Positions 1-11,958 of a DNA stretch of 64,000 bases are shown here, in pieces. The position numbers and the translations under genes were made by a program. Source of the DNA: Dicaeum eximium (taxonomy: Eukaryota > Chordata > Aves > Passeriformes > Dicaeidae); assembly GCA_013396995.1 (NCBI GenBank), contig VWZP01008563.1, forward strand, positions 68,051 to 132,050, read 5' to 3'. The notes under the pieces were generated by a model. It ran no database searches and was not told where the DNA came from. It was given only the letters and a program-made list of their open reading frames with translations. How positions within the stretch are numbered: position 1 is the first letter of the stretch; every line of letters starts with the position of its first letter.

Positions 1-270
1 CACACAAACACCCAGAGCTACACACACACACACCCAGGGCTGCACACACACACAAACACCCAGAGCTGCACACACACACACTCAGGGCTGCACACACACA
101 CAAACACCCAGAGCTGCACACAAACACACCCAGAGCTACACACAGAAACACCCAGAGCTGCACACACAAACACCCAGGGCTGCACACAGAAACACCCAGA
201 GCTGCACACACAAACACCCAGGGCTGCACACACACACACTCAGGGCTGCACACAAAAACACCCAGGGCTG
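1..270. repeat. CA-rich minisatellite (about 22-bp unit)
   Basis: Imperfect copies of CACACAAACACCCAGAGCTG run from the window edge to about 270. The array is cut by the window start, so copy number is unknown. Cysteine-rich open frames over it on the minus strand are by-products. Confidence 0.9.
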
Positions 271-1610
271 GTTCTGCCCTGCCCCAGCAGGGAAAGCAGA
301 GTTCTGGAGGGTTCAGGCTGGGGCTGTGTAGTGGTTCTGAGCTTGCTCCTCACACAGGGGCTGCTTCTGGGGCTCGGCAGTCTCCCAGGTACAAACACTC
401 AGCCCCTACAGCAGCAGCAACCAAAACTGCCAAAACAGAGACCAAGACCCTTTTCCAAAAGGAGAAAAACCCTTTGTGACACTGCCTAGGATGAGGAATA
501 AAATGCTCTTTGAGACACTCCACAAATACCCTACAATAATATTGCTTTCAAAGCTGTGTTTCAGGAGGCTGGTATTGGGTCTGAAGATGCAGGTGTGACT
601 ACTGAGAGCTGCAGGTGTCTGTAGTTTGAAAGAAGGGGAAATAGAAATATTTGAGAGTGGTTTCAGCAGCTCAGCTCGTTGCTGCTGGGGATGGATGAAA
701 TGGTTAAGTGGAGGTGTCTTCTCTCTGTGCTTTCTTGTTTCTCTGCCTCCCCGTTGGCACACACATCCACATTCTCTGTTCCTCTCCCATCTGCTTCCCC
801 TTCCCAAAATTCAAACATTTCACTCTTAAAATTTTGCCTTCATGTATATGAATGAAAGGGAAAAATATCACTGCAAACCATGAGGGCTCTGGAGCTGGGA
901 TAAATCCTGCTCTGCACCACAAAACCCCTCGTAGGTGTGGTCGCCTCCAGCTCTGCAGGTTGTGCTGTTGGTGCTGAGCATCCCTCACGAGGAGACTGTT
1001 TCTCCATCAGGGTCTCAGTTGTGACTCTCAGATGCTGAATTTCGGCAGGCAGGGGCGGTGCTGTCCCAGAACCTCGGTGTGATCGAGATGCAGACGGGGT
1101 GGGGGTACCAGAGCGGGTTCTGGGTGAAGTGCTGGCCTTGTGTCATGGCCAGCCCCTCGGGGATGTAACTGGAGCTCGGTGGAACAGCAGTTTGGGGGGC
1201 ATGAGGCCCCTGGCAGTGATGAAAGCTCTTAGAGCTGTTTAGGGAAGCGGCCGTGAGGACAGCACGGGGGGAGTTGTTCCAGTGTTGAATTACTGAACCA
1301 CACACGCAGTATTTGCCTACCCAGCTAGACCTGAATTGCTGTTCAAACACTGCTTTGCTGCCTGACGTTGGCAATCAGGGAGCTAATTACACTGGATTAG
1401 GGTTTTTCTCTTAATTACATGAAAAATTTAGCGCGGCTGATGTTCATGAGGCTGCAGGGGATTAAGGCGGAAGCCATGTGTTTATCTACAGGTCAATTAT
1501 GGAAACCAGAGCAGGAATGTGCTGGAGCTTTGTCTCCCCCACCCCTGCACCCAGCCTGAACCCATCTCCTGACGCTGATTTTGGGCCATGGGTATGGAGA
1601 GGGCTCAGCT

Positions 1611-1932
1611 GGGGGAGCCAAAGCAGGGCCTGGGGCATGTCCTGCCCATGTGGGGTTTGACAGCTCTGGGGGAACCAAAGCAGAGCTGCCCATGTCCTGC
1701 CCATGTGGGGTTTGACAGATGTGGGGGAACCAAAGCAGAGCTGCCCATGTCCTGCCCATGTGGGGTTTGACAGATGTGGGGGAACCAAAGCAGGGCCTGG
1801 GGCATGTCCTGCTCATGTGGGGTTTGACAGATGTGGGGAACCAAAGCAGAGCTGCCCATGTCCTGTCCATGTGGGGTTTGACAGATTTGGGGAACCAAAG
1901 CAGGGCCTGGGACTTGTCCTGCTCGTGTGGTG
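1611..1932. repeat. Minisatellite, about 55-bp unit
   Basis: Five to six copies of a unit containing GGGGTTTGACAGATGTGG and AACCAAAGCAGAGCTGCCC; successive GGGGTTTGACAG motifs start at 1652, 1707, 1762, 1819 and 1873. Copies differ mainly in a GAGCTGCCC versus GGGCCTGGGG segment. Confidence 0.93.
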
Positions 1933-1962
1933 ATCCTGCCACCCTTCCTCTATGCCTGACGC

Positions 1963-2101
1963 AGGACAGAGGGACAGGGACAGAGGGACAGAGGGACAGG
2001 GGCAGGGACAGAGGGACAGGGACAGAGGGACAGGGACAGAGGGACAGAGGGACAGGAGCAGGGACAGAGGGACAGGGACAGGGACAGAGGGACAGGGACA
2101 G
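1963..2101. repeat. GGGACAGA tandem array
   Basis: GGGACAGAGGGACAG-type repeats follow the previous array after about 30 bases. Purine-rich on the + strand. Confidence 0.92.
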
Positions 2102-2796
2102 ACGTGTGCTCTGAGCCCAGCCCAGCAAACCCCACTGCGTTCAAGGCCGTGCTGAGCAGCGTTCCATGTGTTGCACACACAGATTATTCAGAGCCAGTTC
2201 ATCTGCTTATCTGCTGATTAATTCCGAGATGCTGGAAAGGGCACGTGCCAAAGGCTTAGGGAGTTACAGTGCGGAGATGGGAGAGATTTTGCTTTTTATT
2301 TTTATTTTTATCCTTGATCTGCCCCAGAATAGCACTGGGGAAGCGGCTCAGAGGGGCAGGAGGAGCTTTCCTCACACACCAGGAAGCTGAGCTACCTCAA
2401 ACCTCTGTCTGATGGAGATTGGGGCATGAATGAGCAGACAGGGAGAGATCCAGCCCCATGGATTTGTATTGTAGAGCCTCCCACCAGGATTCTTTAATGC
2501 TTCCAGGACAGGGAATGTACCAGCAAATGTCCCTGGGCCCCAGCCAGCCCTGTTGGTCCTGTGTGGTGCCTTCCTGCAGGAAACACATTTGCTGCAGCTC
2601 CTGCGTGCCCAGAGATGATGAAGCAGCCCCAAACACGGAGCCTGTCCCTGCTGGGAGTTTGCCACAGCCCAGGCAGGCTGCAGGGGCAGGGGGGAGCTGA
2701 AGGCAGCCGTGGGGCAGTGCCAGCTTGCCCGGGGCTCCCTGTCCTCACACGACCTCCCTGCAGGCCAAAGGCAGCCTCTGTCCGTGGGCAGGGCTG

Positions 2797-3395
2797 GGCT
2801 GGGGACACAGGCTCAGTCCTTGGGGACACACACTCATTCCTTGGTGACACACACTCAGTCCCTGGTGACACACACACAGTTCTTGGTGACACAGGCTCAG
2901 TCCTTGGTGACACACACTCAGTTCTTGGTGACACAGGCTCAGTTCTTGGTGACACACACACAGTCCTTGGGGACACACACTCAGTCCCTGGTGACACACA
3001 CACAGTCCTAGGGGACACAGACTCAGTTCTTGGGGACACAGACTCATTCCTTGGTGACACACACACAGTCCTTGGGGACACACACTCAGTCCTTGGTGAC
3101 ACAGTCTCAGTCCTTGGGGACACAAACTCAGTCCTTGGGGACACACACTCAGTCCTTGGTGACACAGGCTCAGTCCTTGGTGACACAGACTCAGTCCTTG
3201 GTGACACACACTCAGTCCCTGGTGACACACACTCAGTCCTTGGTGACACAAACTCAGTCCTTGGGGACACACACACAGTCCTTGGGGACACACACTCAGT
3301 CCCTGGTGACACACACTCATTCCTTGGTGGCACACACTCAGTCCTTGGGGACACAGTCTCAGTCCTTGGGGACACAAACTCAGTCCTTGGGGACC
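2797..3395. repeat. 21-bp minisatellite, about 28 copies
   Basis: The unit is close to GACACACACTCAGTCCTTGG plus G or T. Because 21 is a multiple of three, open frames of about 300 codons run through it on both strands (GDTHSVL on +, SPRTECV on -). No start context, splice pattern or domain supports translation. Confidence 0.95.
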
Positions 3396-6200
3396 CTGCC
3401 CCAGCTCATACCCCAGAAATGCCCATTCCCCCTGCAGCTCAGCGTGCTGCTGGGCAGGAGGGCCCTGGGGGAGCAGCAGCGATGTGGGAGACGCTCATTG
3501 CCCGGATTTGAGCTAAGCTGAGCGCTCTGTAATTTTCTCACATCCTCTGCCCGAGCAAGGTTAGATCTGATCAGTAACACATGACTGGCTCTGCATGCAC
3601 AAGTGAAACCAAAAATATGCACGGCCTCCTTGTTCACCTGATGGCTCCTGCCTGACCTAGAGCGGTGCAGAACCACCAGGCAGGATTTATCCACAGGTTT
3701 ATAAACCCCAAAGAGAAGAAAATTTAGAGTCTCTTATTTCCTTCTGGGCTTTGGCCTTCGGCAGCTCAGAGTTTGGCTCATGTTCCAGCATTCCCGGGAG
3801 GTGCTGGCCAGGAAATCGAAGCCATTTGAAACATATTACTTACATGATGTTTTCAAAAAGGAAAGAGAAAAATATTTCCTGAGGAACTCTGCAGCTCCCA
3901 CCTGATCAGCTGGAAGCCGTGGCTTTGGAGGAACAGGGGTTTTTGTGTGGCAATTTTTGACAGTCGTTTAGTTTTTTCCTCCTTGGGGAGAATCACGACT
4001 CAGTGAAGCTCGTTTAGAGCAAACTTCACATTAGACAGTCTTGTCTAAGTGGCTTTTGATGCCATTTTACATGGCCACTCAAGGTCAACAAAGCAAACTA
4101 AGCAAGACCAATCCCTTCAGCTGTGAAATGCAGTGCTGGAGGAGGATGTTGGTGGGGAGAGGGAGCCTGACACGGAGCTGTGCAGGATTATTCAGCTGGA
4201 AGGGCACAGGTGAGCTGTGGACAGATAACACAGATGCAGGGCTATTTTGGGGGCTTTGGGCAAGAGCTGCAAATGGTTTGTGACAAGCAGACTCCTGGTT
4301 CCTCCCTCGCCCTAAATAACAGCAGAATGACACCAGCTCTGGGCTGGCTCTCGTGTTTTGTGTCCATCACAGACGCTGAGGCTCAGCACTCAGCCCTGTT
4401 TCACTTCACTTGGGCTGTTACTCACTCCCCAAATGCTCCTCTCTCCCCTCTCCATCCCTAACTGTGTCCTGCAGGCAGAGCCAGGGACTTGTGGCTTTCA
4501 GTGCATCCCTTTGGGCTCCTGCTAACACCGAGCTCAGGCTCAGGGCAGAGTGGGAAAAGCCAGGAATGGCTCAGGGTTTGTGGCACCCCGAGGGCTGGAG
4601 GGCAGCCTGGGGTGTGCTCACCCAGCTGAGCCCCTGCTCCAGGCTGCCAGGGCCATGGAGAGCAGGATGCTTTAGGGATAAAAGCCCTCTCTGCCCGTGC
4701 CTGGAGCTGTCCCGCTCTTTCCTCACCTGGGCTTTCATTTCCTTCCCAGCTGGAAGGGCAGGGCTGGGCTGAGGCTGCCCAGAGCAGGAGGAGCAGGAGG
4801 AGCAGGGCACAGCAACACCCACCTGGTTCTGCCCCTGGGAGGCCAAAGCTCCATCCCTTTGATGGTTTCCTCGCTCGGTGCCACGGGGCAAAGGCTGGAG
4901 CAGAGCAGCGCTGTTAACAATGCCCAGAGAACAGCGACACCTCCCCAAAAATCAAACGGGAGTAAAGGGAGAGGGGGATGATTGCTGAACAGAGGGAAAG
5001 GACGTCCCTGCGCCCTGGGGCTCTTCACTGGGGACAGATTAGAGGGGACAGGCTTTGTGCCCTGAGCTCTGCTCCTCCTGGGCAGGAAAGCCCCAGGATT
5101 CTGAGTGTTCCCACCTTTGGAGGGTTGTGTTTGATGCTGCTGGAAGGTGCAAGGCTGCTGGCCCTGGACCCCCAGCGATTGTCTCTTTGCAACAAGTGCT
5201 CCAAAAGAAAGCAGCCCTGCTCCTTCTCAGCGTTCCCTGACCCCTGGAGCCCCCAGATTCACAGTCTTTACCTCCTGCTTTTGTGCTGAGCTCTCTCCTG
5301 CTCTGGATTTCCTCAGGACTATAGAAGAGGATCTTTTGGGCACCTCATACATCATTTTCTACATCTCACTGCTGGTTTTAGCTGATTTAGGGCTGGCCTG
5401 TGCCTTGCAGGGGTTGGCTCCAGCACCAGGGTGTGCAGAGCCTTCCTGGGGGCACAGAATGGGAAGGAGCTTCCCTCGGGATGGGAGGGAGAGCTGGGCC
5501 TCCAGGAGAAGACAATGCTGCTGATTTAAAGCACCATCCAAAGCAATCCAACCTCACCAGCCCAAATTTCATTCTAATGAATCCATCCCCGGAAGAATAC
5601 TACTTAATTAATTAGCAGCTCATTTGCATGAGGTGGCATGTTATTAAAGTTCTGCTGCTGCAAGTGGGGCTGTGACAAGGTGTGAGCTGACAGCTTTTCA
5701 AATAAAAAGTCTTTTCAAGGAGTGATCTCCTGAACTGGCAGCTTTGTTCTAAACGAGCCTCTCATGCAGTAATAAATTAAAGACATGGGGCTGCTGATTA
5801 GGCTCTGCATGGTGCCTCTGTGCCATCCTCCCTGCTGCATCCTGCAGGAGCAGCTCTGCACGAGGCTGGAGGGAGCAGAGGGGAGAAGGGAATAGAGGAG
5901 GAGGAAAGAACCGCTCCAGTGGCAATTTCTCTTAAGGGTTTGTCCTGCCAGGATGTCTGAGCTGCTGCTTCACCCCAGCAATTGGCTCTTCCCTTCCAGA
6001 GCCCTGCAGAGAAGCAGCAAGGGATCCTTGTCCTCACATCTTTCCTCGTGGGAAGGGGCAGAGCTGTGTTCATGGAAGGAGTGTTCATGGAATCTCTTCC
6101 CCTGGCAGCTCCAGCACTGTGGGTGCTCCCCAAAGCTGCTGCTGGGCCTGGCTGTGACAGCTGGGTGTCCTGGGCCAGGGCACAGTGACCAGAGCACGGG

Positions 6201-6365
6201 GTCACAGAATGGTTTGGCCTGGAGGGACCTTAAAGCTCATCTGTTCCATGGCAGGGACACCTCCCACGACCCCAGGCTGCTCCAAGCCCTGTCCAGCCTG
6301 GCCCAGACCCCTCCAGGGATGGGACACCCACAATTTATTTGCTTCAACAGCCTGTTGAGTGTGGT
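6201..6365 (-). mobile_element. CR1-like LINE 3' fragment
   Basis: The + strand shows CACAGAATGGTTTGGCCTGG, GGACCTTAAAGCTCAT and GGCAGGGACACCTCCCACG, the reverse of the usual avian CR1 3' end. It is short and degraded. Confidence 0.75.
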
Positions 6366-8744
6366 TTGAGCTTTAACAGGGAAGGAACTGCGGTTTTTAA
6401 TTCGTTTTGTCTTTCAAAGCCTCTCTGGCCTTCCCTGGGGTGAGCTCAGCCTCAGAAATGCCAACACTGAGTGTTCAGGGCTCTGTTTTAGCCTGGGCAG
6501 GCAGGAAGCCTTCCCTGGAGGAGCAGCCACCCACCCCTGGCTGGAGACGCGGGAGGTGCGAGGTAGTTTGGGTTGGTTTGTTGGGTTTTGGCTGGTTTTT
6601 GGTTGTTTTTTGTTGGTTGGTTTGTTTGCTGCGTCACCAGCAGCGTGTGGGTGCAGCCCAGGGGCTCTCTGTGCCCCCCCAGTTATCCCAGCCCCTCCTC
6701 TGCCTCCTGGCTCCTTTGGGAGCTGCAGCTCCCCGGGCTGCGCCTTTGAACGCTGAGCCAACATTCCCCAAGGCTGGGGAGCACGGGTGGGTGAGACACA
6801 CACACACAGACATTTCTGCCACCAGCTCAGCATCCACTGAGCCCCAGATCCACGAAAAACGTGGGGCAGGGAGGCTGGGCAGGGCTGGAGCCCCCCTGCT
6901 CAGGTGCTGCCCCTGTTACCTGCCCACACCTGCTCCCCTCTGCCCTTCCCTTCCCAAGGAATGAGCCCAGGCCCAGCTGCACAGCCAGGAGAGGCTGCAG
7001 ATCCTGAAGGGAGGGATTGTCTGAGCATTTAATCCACTGGGAAAGGCGGGCTCCACTGAGAGGGGACCTGTGGGAGCTGGGGGAGGGCTGGGGTGATCCC
7101 ACCAAAGTGCCAGGGACCTGAAATCCAGGCTTTGTGCCTGGATCCTCCCCAGGGTTGTGCGGGGACAACCCCAGCAGTGATTAGTGAGAGTGTTTAATGT
7201 TTAGTTGGACAGTGTGATTGAGGAAAGGAGGGATTTTCTCCTCCCTCAGGGAGCAGAGTTGGTCTCAGGAGCTGCTTTGCTCCCAGCCCCTTCTCCTGAG
7301 AGCGCCATGAGAACCCATCCATGAGGCTTTGGGGCAAAGACAGAAGTGATGCCCACTGTGACAGAACCATTCCGTCCTCACTTGGGAGAAACACATAAAG
7401 AAAATGTGACAGGAGAGAGGAGACTGGGAGATGAGGGAGCCTGCAGGTAATGAAGTTAATTGGATATGCTGATTTGAATTGAATGTGCGTGTAAGGTTTG
7501 TCATTAACTTTCTCATGGACACATCTATGATTTAAAGCAAAGACACTTAATGGGATTCCTATTTCACTTGAATTCTGAGGGGGAGACATCCCACGTGGAG
7601 CCCAGCCCCATTCCTGGTGCTCCTGCCTGCAGGAGGGGCAGGCAGGGAAAGTTTTCCAGGGCTGGGCTTGTCCCATGCATGGGGACATGGTGAGGGATCC
7701 TGCTGGGGCCCTGCAAATTCAGATCTCACGTGTGGGGTGGGCTGGCTGAATGATCCTCAGACCCCCCTCACTCCTCTGGGTTTAGTAATGACCTGGAAAT
7801 GGGCCCAATCCAGACGTCAGCAGGGAGTCTGGGGGGTACTTTACTCCCAGAATCCCAGAGAGGGCTCGTGGAGACTTTTTGGGTCATAATTTGCAGTTCC
7901 AGTTCTGGATTTTGCCCTCCTGGGGGTTGCTGTGGGTGTCAGGAGTATGACGCAGGCCCAGCTTTTCCCTTCATTGCCATGACAAAAATCAGCAAGTTCA
8001 GGCAGTGCCTGCTGCTCCTGGCCCTGGGAATGCTCTCAGGAGCCCCTCCACTGCCTCCCTGGCTCTTTCCACGTGGAAGCCCAAAGTGCTTTGGGACCCA
8101 TCAGGCACCTGCAGACGTGGGGAGAAGCTGCAGCTCTCGAGGAGTTAATGGGTGGGGAATCTGCCCCCTCATGCATGGACTTATTCAGCTGTTTTTTCTG
8201 GCACCAGGAATTCCATCATGAGTCAGCCTGGTGGAAACACCCCTAATGAAAACAGACAGGTAATTTAATCATGGAAAGTTCCTGCAAAGAGATTCGATGT
8301 CTCCTAATGGGAGCCTGCTGGGAGGGACTGGGAGGGCGTGCAGAGAGATCCCACCACGGCACTGGGCAGAGCACCTGAGGGGAGCTCTGCCCCACGAGCT
8401 GTGCTGGGGCTTCGTGTCAGATGAGACCCCGGAGCGGCTCCCACACGCGACCCCCCGCTGGCACAATGCCGTGTTTTGCTAATCCTGGTGCTAAAGCCCA
8501 GCTTAGCCTGCAGCTGCATTCTGGGGGTATTGGGGAGCTCAGTGTGAGCCCGGCTCTGCAGCTCCCTGCACCCAGCACATCTTGCTCCTCCGCAGGGGCT
8601 GCCCGCGGCCCTGCCAGCCAGGGACGGGTTTGGATTTGCAGATTGTGTCATCAGGCACTTCCCAGGAGAGATCTGTAAGCAGCCAGCAGGAGGGAAGCCC
8701 CTCCCTGTGCTCCCCTCTGCCCCATCACCGTGCCAGGACAAGCT

Positions 8745-9000
8745 CTGGATTCGGGGTGAGCCCTGGGTTTGGGGTGAGCCCTGGATTTGGGATGAGCCTT
8801 GGGTTTGGGATGAGCCTTGGGTTTGGAGTAAGCCCTGGATTTGGGATGAGCCCTGGACTCAGGATGAGCCCTGGATTTGGGGTGAGCTCAGGACTCGAGA
8901 TGAGCCCTGGATTTGAGATGAACCCTGAATTTGGGGATGAGCCCTAGATCTGGAATGAGCCCTGGATTTGGAATGAGCCCTGGATTCAGGATGAGCCCAG
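8745..9000. repeat. 18-bp minisatellite
   Basis: About 14 imperfect copies of GAGCCCTGGATTTGGGAT. Another array whose unit is a multiple of three. Confidence 0.92.
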
Positions 9001-10644
9001 AGGGGCAGGGCTGCTCCCACGCCGCTGCTCCAGGGACAGCTCAGGAGTTGTCAGGCCCTGGGAGGACACCCATACGTGAGGCAGAGGAATTATTTCCCTC
9101 TCCAAACGTCAACAAGAAGCTTCCTGCTGTGTGAGATGATCCCTTTCTTCTTCCTCGTCCACAGGAATCATCGCTCTTCTCTGACATCATCATTTGTTGC
9201 CATGGAAACCGAGCCCTGAGCAAGAGATGCAGTGGAGCATCCTGGTGTCAGTGGGTGCCCCTCGGCCCTGGGCTGTGCAGGGGGCTCTGGGGGCTCTGGG
9301 GGCTCGGGGGACTCAACACCCACCCAAGGAGGGGGGCAGGGGGGCAGCGGGCTCTGCTGTCCCCTTGTCCCCTGCCCTGAGCCACCTCAGGGTGACAGAG
9401 CCCCTGAGAGCCCCAGGGCTGCTCCCTGGCCTTTGTGGGGGCAGGAGGGTGCAGGCAGCACCCAGCCCCCCGTGCTGTGCCCCAAAACTCCCACTCCAGG
9501 CACAGCTCCAGCCCTCAGCCAGGCTGGAGGAGCCATCGGGCTGTCTGCAACCCAGAGCTGCAATTCCCAGTTGGAATTGGTCCGCACCAGGCTTGTCCAG
9601 TGGTATCTCTCTTTATTAGCCCTGTCTGACCTCATTACTAGAAAGAAGCTCAATTTAACGAGCTGCCGGTGCCCTGAGGGAACTCTGCAAAACAGTTGTT
9701 TTTCACAAAGGCTGCTGATCCTTCATGTCCGGCGCTTCCACTCCCGTCTGGCCATTAATCAGGGCTTTGCATGGTGGTGGCTGTGGATCGTGACAGCCCA
9801 GGGTTCTGCTCTTTATTCCTCTGATGATTTTCGTCCCCCTGTCCCTGGTGCAGGCTGGTGGCTCCCAAAGCAGCGTGGGTGACTCAGGTGGCAACGCCCA
9901 GTTAGGCACTGGGCTCGTACTGGTGTGAATCTGCCTCTAATTCTTGGCGTTTCACAGGGGCTGTGGCGATCCTAATTCTCACAGGTGGAATTAAAGCAGG
10001 ATTTGACCTTCTGCCTTTTGGGGGATTTTGCTTTCTGAAAATTCAGGGCTTTTGAGGCAGGCTTGGGCTGGCAGCTTAATCCTGCCAGAGGCTCCTGTGC
10101 CTGACTGTGGGTGTTCAACAGACCACTCACATTCCCACCTGATGTTCCTTTATAGCACTGAATGCTCAGGACGTGAAGAGAAAAATAGAGAAATCCAGAA
10201 AATAAATGTGTTTGTGTGTACCCAGCGTGTCTGTACATGGCAGGAGGCACCGGGGCTCTTTCCAAGGCCAGGATTTATTCGGAGGAGGGTGCAGGGGAGC
10301 ATCTCTGCTCTCACAGTGTGAGGATCTCCTGGCATTTCCAGCTGGGGTGGCTCATTTCTCATCTAAATCATGAGATGCTTAACAACCTGCTCTCTTACCT
10401 CCTGGGGACACGAACAGAAAAAAGAGCCAGCCCTCTCTGTGCTCCATCCTGCCTCTTCCCAAGGTTTGGAGTCGGGTTTTCCTGCCTTTTTCTCCATTAT
10501 GCAGCCAGGGAGGGAATAACGGGGCAGCAAAAGGGGCTGGGGCAGCCCGGCCCGGCTGCGGCTGGAGCAGATGGCATCTCTGGGATAAGAGCTTTTCCCA
10601 GGGCCGTGTTCCCTCTCCTGGGAGGGCAGCAGGAGCATCCGGGC

Positions 10645-10925
10645 ACAACCCTGCAATTCCCGGCACATCCCTGGCATATCCCGGTACATTCCCGGCAATT
10701 CCCGGTACATTCCCCGAAATTCCCGGCACATCCCGGCACATTCCCGACAATTCCCGGCAATCCCCAGTACATTCCCGGTACATTCCTGGCACATCCCGGC
10801 AATTCCCGGCACATCCCCAGTACATTCCCGACAATTCCTGGCAATTCCTGGCACATCCCCGGCAATTCCCGGTACATTTCCCGACAATTCCCGGCAATTC
10901 CCGGCACACCCCCGGCAATTCCCGG
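10645..10925. repeat. CCCGGCACATT/CCCGGCAATT minisatellite
   Basis: Alternating CCCGGCACATT and CCCGGCAATT blocks with irregular order. Open frames over it on both strands are not gene-like. Confidence 0.92.
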
Positions 10926-11823
10926 CCCCGCAGCGCTGTCGCTGCCCGCCCCCGCCTCTCCCAGCCCCGCACACCCCCGTGGCCATCCAGGGCTCTCCGA
11001 AGATGCCAATCCCGGTGGCAAAGACAGCGTCAAGAGTTTGTTCATCCCGGTCCCTCCCCTCGCACGGGCCCCGAGGCCATCCCTGATGAACTGCGGGAAC
11101 AGAAGGCGTTTCCTGCACGGCAGGGACGGGATTGTCACAGCCCGGGTGACAAACCCATCAGGTGCTCCTGCGGGAGCAGGGAGGTGTTTTGGGATTTGCC
11201 CGGAGACCTGAAGGGCCCGTGCGGTGCTGTCAGAGCTCTGCTCGCTCAGCACAAAGGGCTGGGCTGGCTCTGCCTCGCTGAGTCCTGCAGACAGGAAAGT
11301 GGCAGCAGCATCTCCAGGTTTCAGGCGGGGATGATGCTCCAGGAGGATTCCGTGGCAGGAAGAGGTGGTGGAGATTATCCAAGTGTCATTCTATAGGCGT
11401 CTAGAGAATTAAAAAATACCTCTGCAGTATCTTGGCTTTGCTGTTGGCTGTAGAGTTTTGTGGTCTCCTTTCAGGCTTATTTTAGAGAGAATCTTAAAAG
11501 TTTACAATTTCCCTTCCCCCTGGATGGTCAATCATAGCTCACTGGCGGTCTCTGTGCTCGCCTTGCAACCACAAAACTCCTTCATTATTTCTCCTGGAAT
11601 GGCAAAATCACATTGGCAGCAGTGGAGACGGGACCTTTGCTCACTCCTGCTGCCTCTGCTCTGTCTCCTGTTTGCTGCTGAGATTTTGGAATTAATGTGG
11701 AATTTTGGAAATTCCTTTTCCTACCTCATCCCCCTCCCCTCGCCCTGCCATCCCCAGAAGCTGCTGCGGGGTCTGGCTGCTGTGAGAGCCCTCTGACAGT
11801 GTTTCCCGGTGTTCCCCCCGCAG

Positions 11824-11958
11824 ATCCGGGCAGACGGGCCTCCCCAGGGCGGGATCCAGTACGAGGTGCTGCCGGTGTTCAAGGACGGCAGCGCGGTGCT
11901 GCGGGACATGGCCTTCTCCACGGACCACAAGTACCTGTACGTGATGGCAGAGCGTCAG
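11824..11958 (+). CDS. PLXNA2: PLXNA2 exon: end of Sema domain
   Basis: This exon encodes 45 residues beginning [16 protein letters not shown] and ending [10 protein letters not shown], the last blade region of the Sema beta-propeller, the semaphorin-binding module of plexins. It follows a C-rich tract and CCGCAG acceptor and ends at CAG|GTGAGT, a strong donor. It is 135 bp long, in phase 0 at both ends, so it is the only visible exon besides the 201-bp one that could be skipped without shifting the frame. The next exon opens with [12 protein letters not shown], giving the joined sequence [13 protein letters not shown] typical of plexin-A. Coding GC is high and third positions are mostly G or C. 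The upstream partner exon is not in the window. Confidence 0.95.

Larger units (their letters stand above)
1..11823 (+). other. Intron upstream of first visible PLXNA2 exon
   Basis: No exon was recognised here on either strand. The preceding plexin exon, which should end with a Sema segment like FVGTKSGKLKK, was looked for by eye and not seen. The stretch holds several minisatellites (1-270, about 1611-1932, 1963-2101, 2797-3395, 8745-9000, 10645-10925), a CR1-like fragment near 6201-6365, a GTTTGGTTGG-rich patch near 6566-6640 and an AT-rich block near 5560-5790. The rest is unique-looking sequence without a visible feature. A short or divergent exon could have been missed. Confidence 0.6.

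Noticed and set aside
2494..3511. Overlapping 293- to 316-codon open frames on both strands
   Set aside because: They lie on the 21-bp minisatellite; low-complexity heptads with no domain, no splice context and openness in several frames at once.
10216..11252. Long open frames near the CCCGGCA repeats, both strands
   Set aside because: Low-complexity repeat translation with no recognisable domain.
1..11823. Upstream Sema exon ending in a GTKSGKLKK-like stretch
   Set aside because: Looked for but not seen; it probably lies before base 1.
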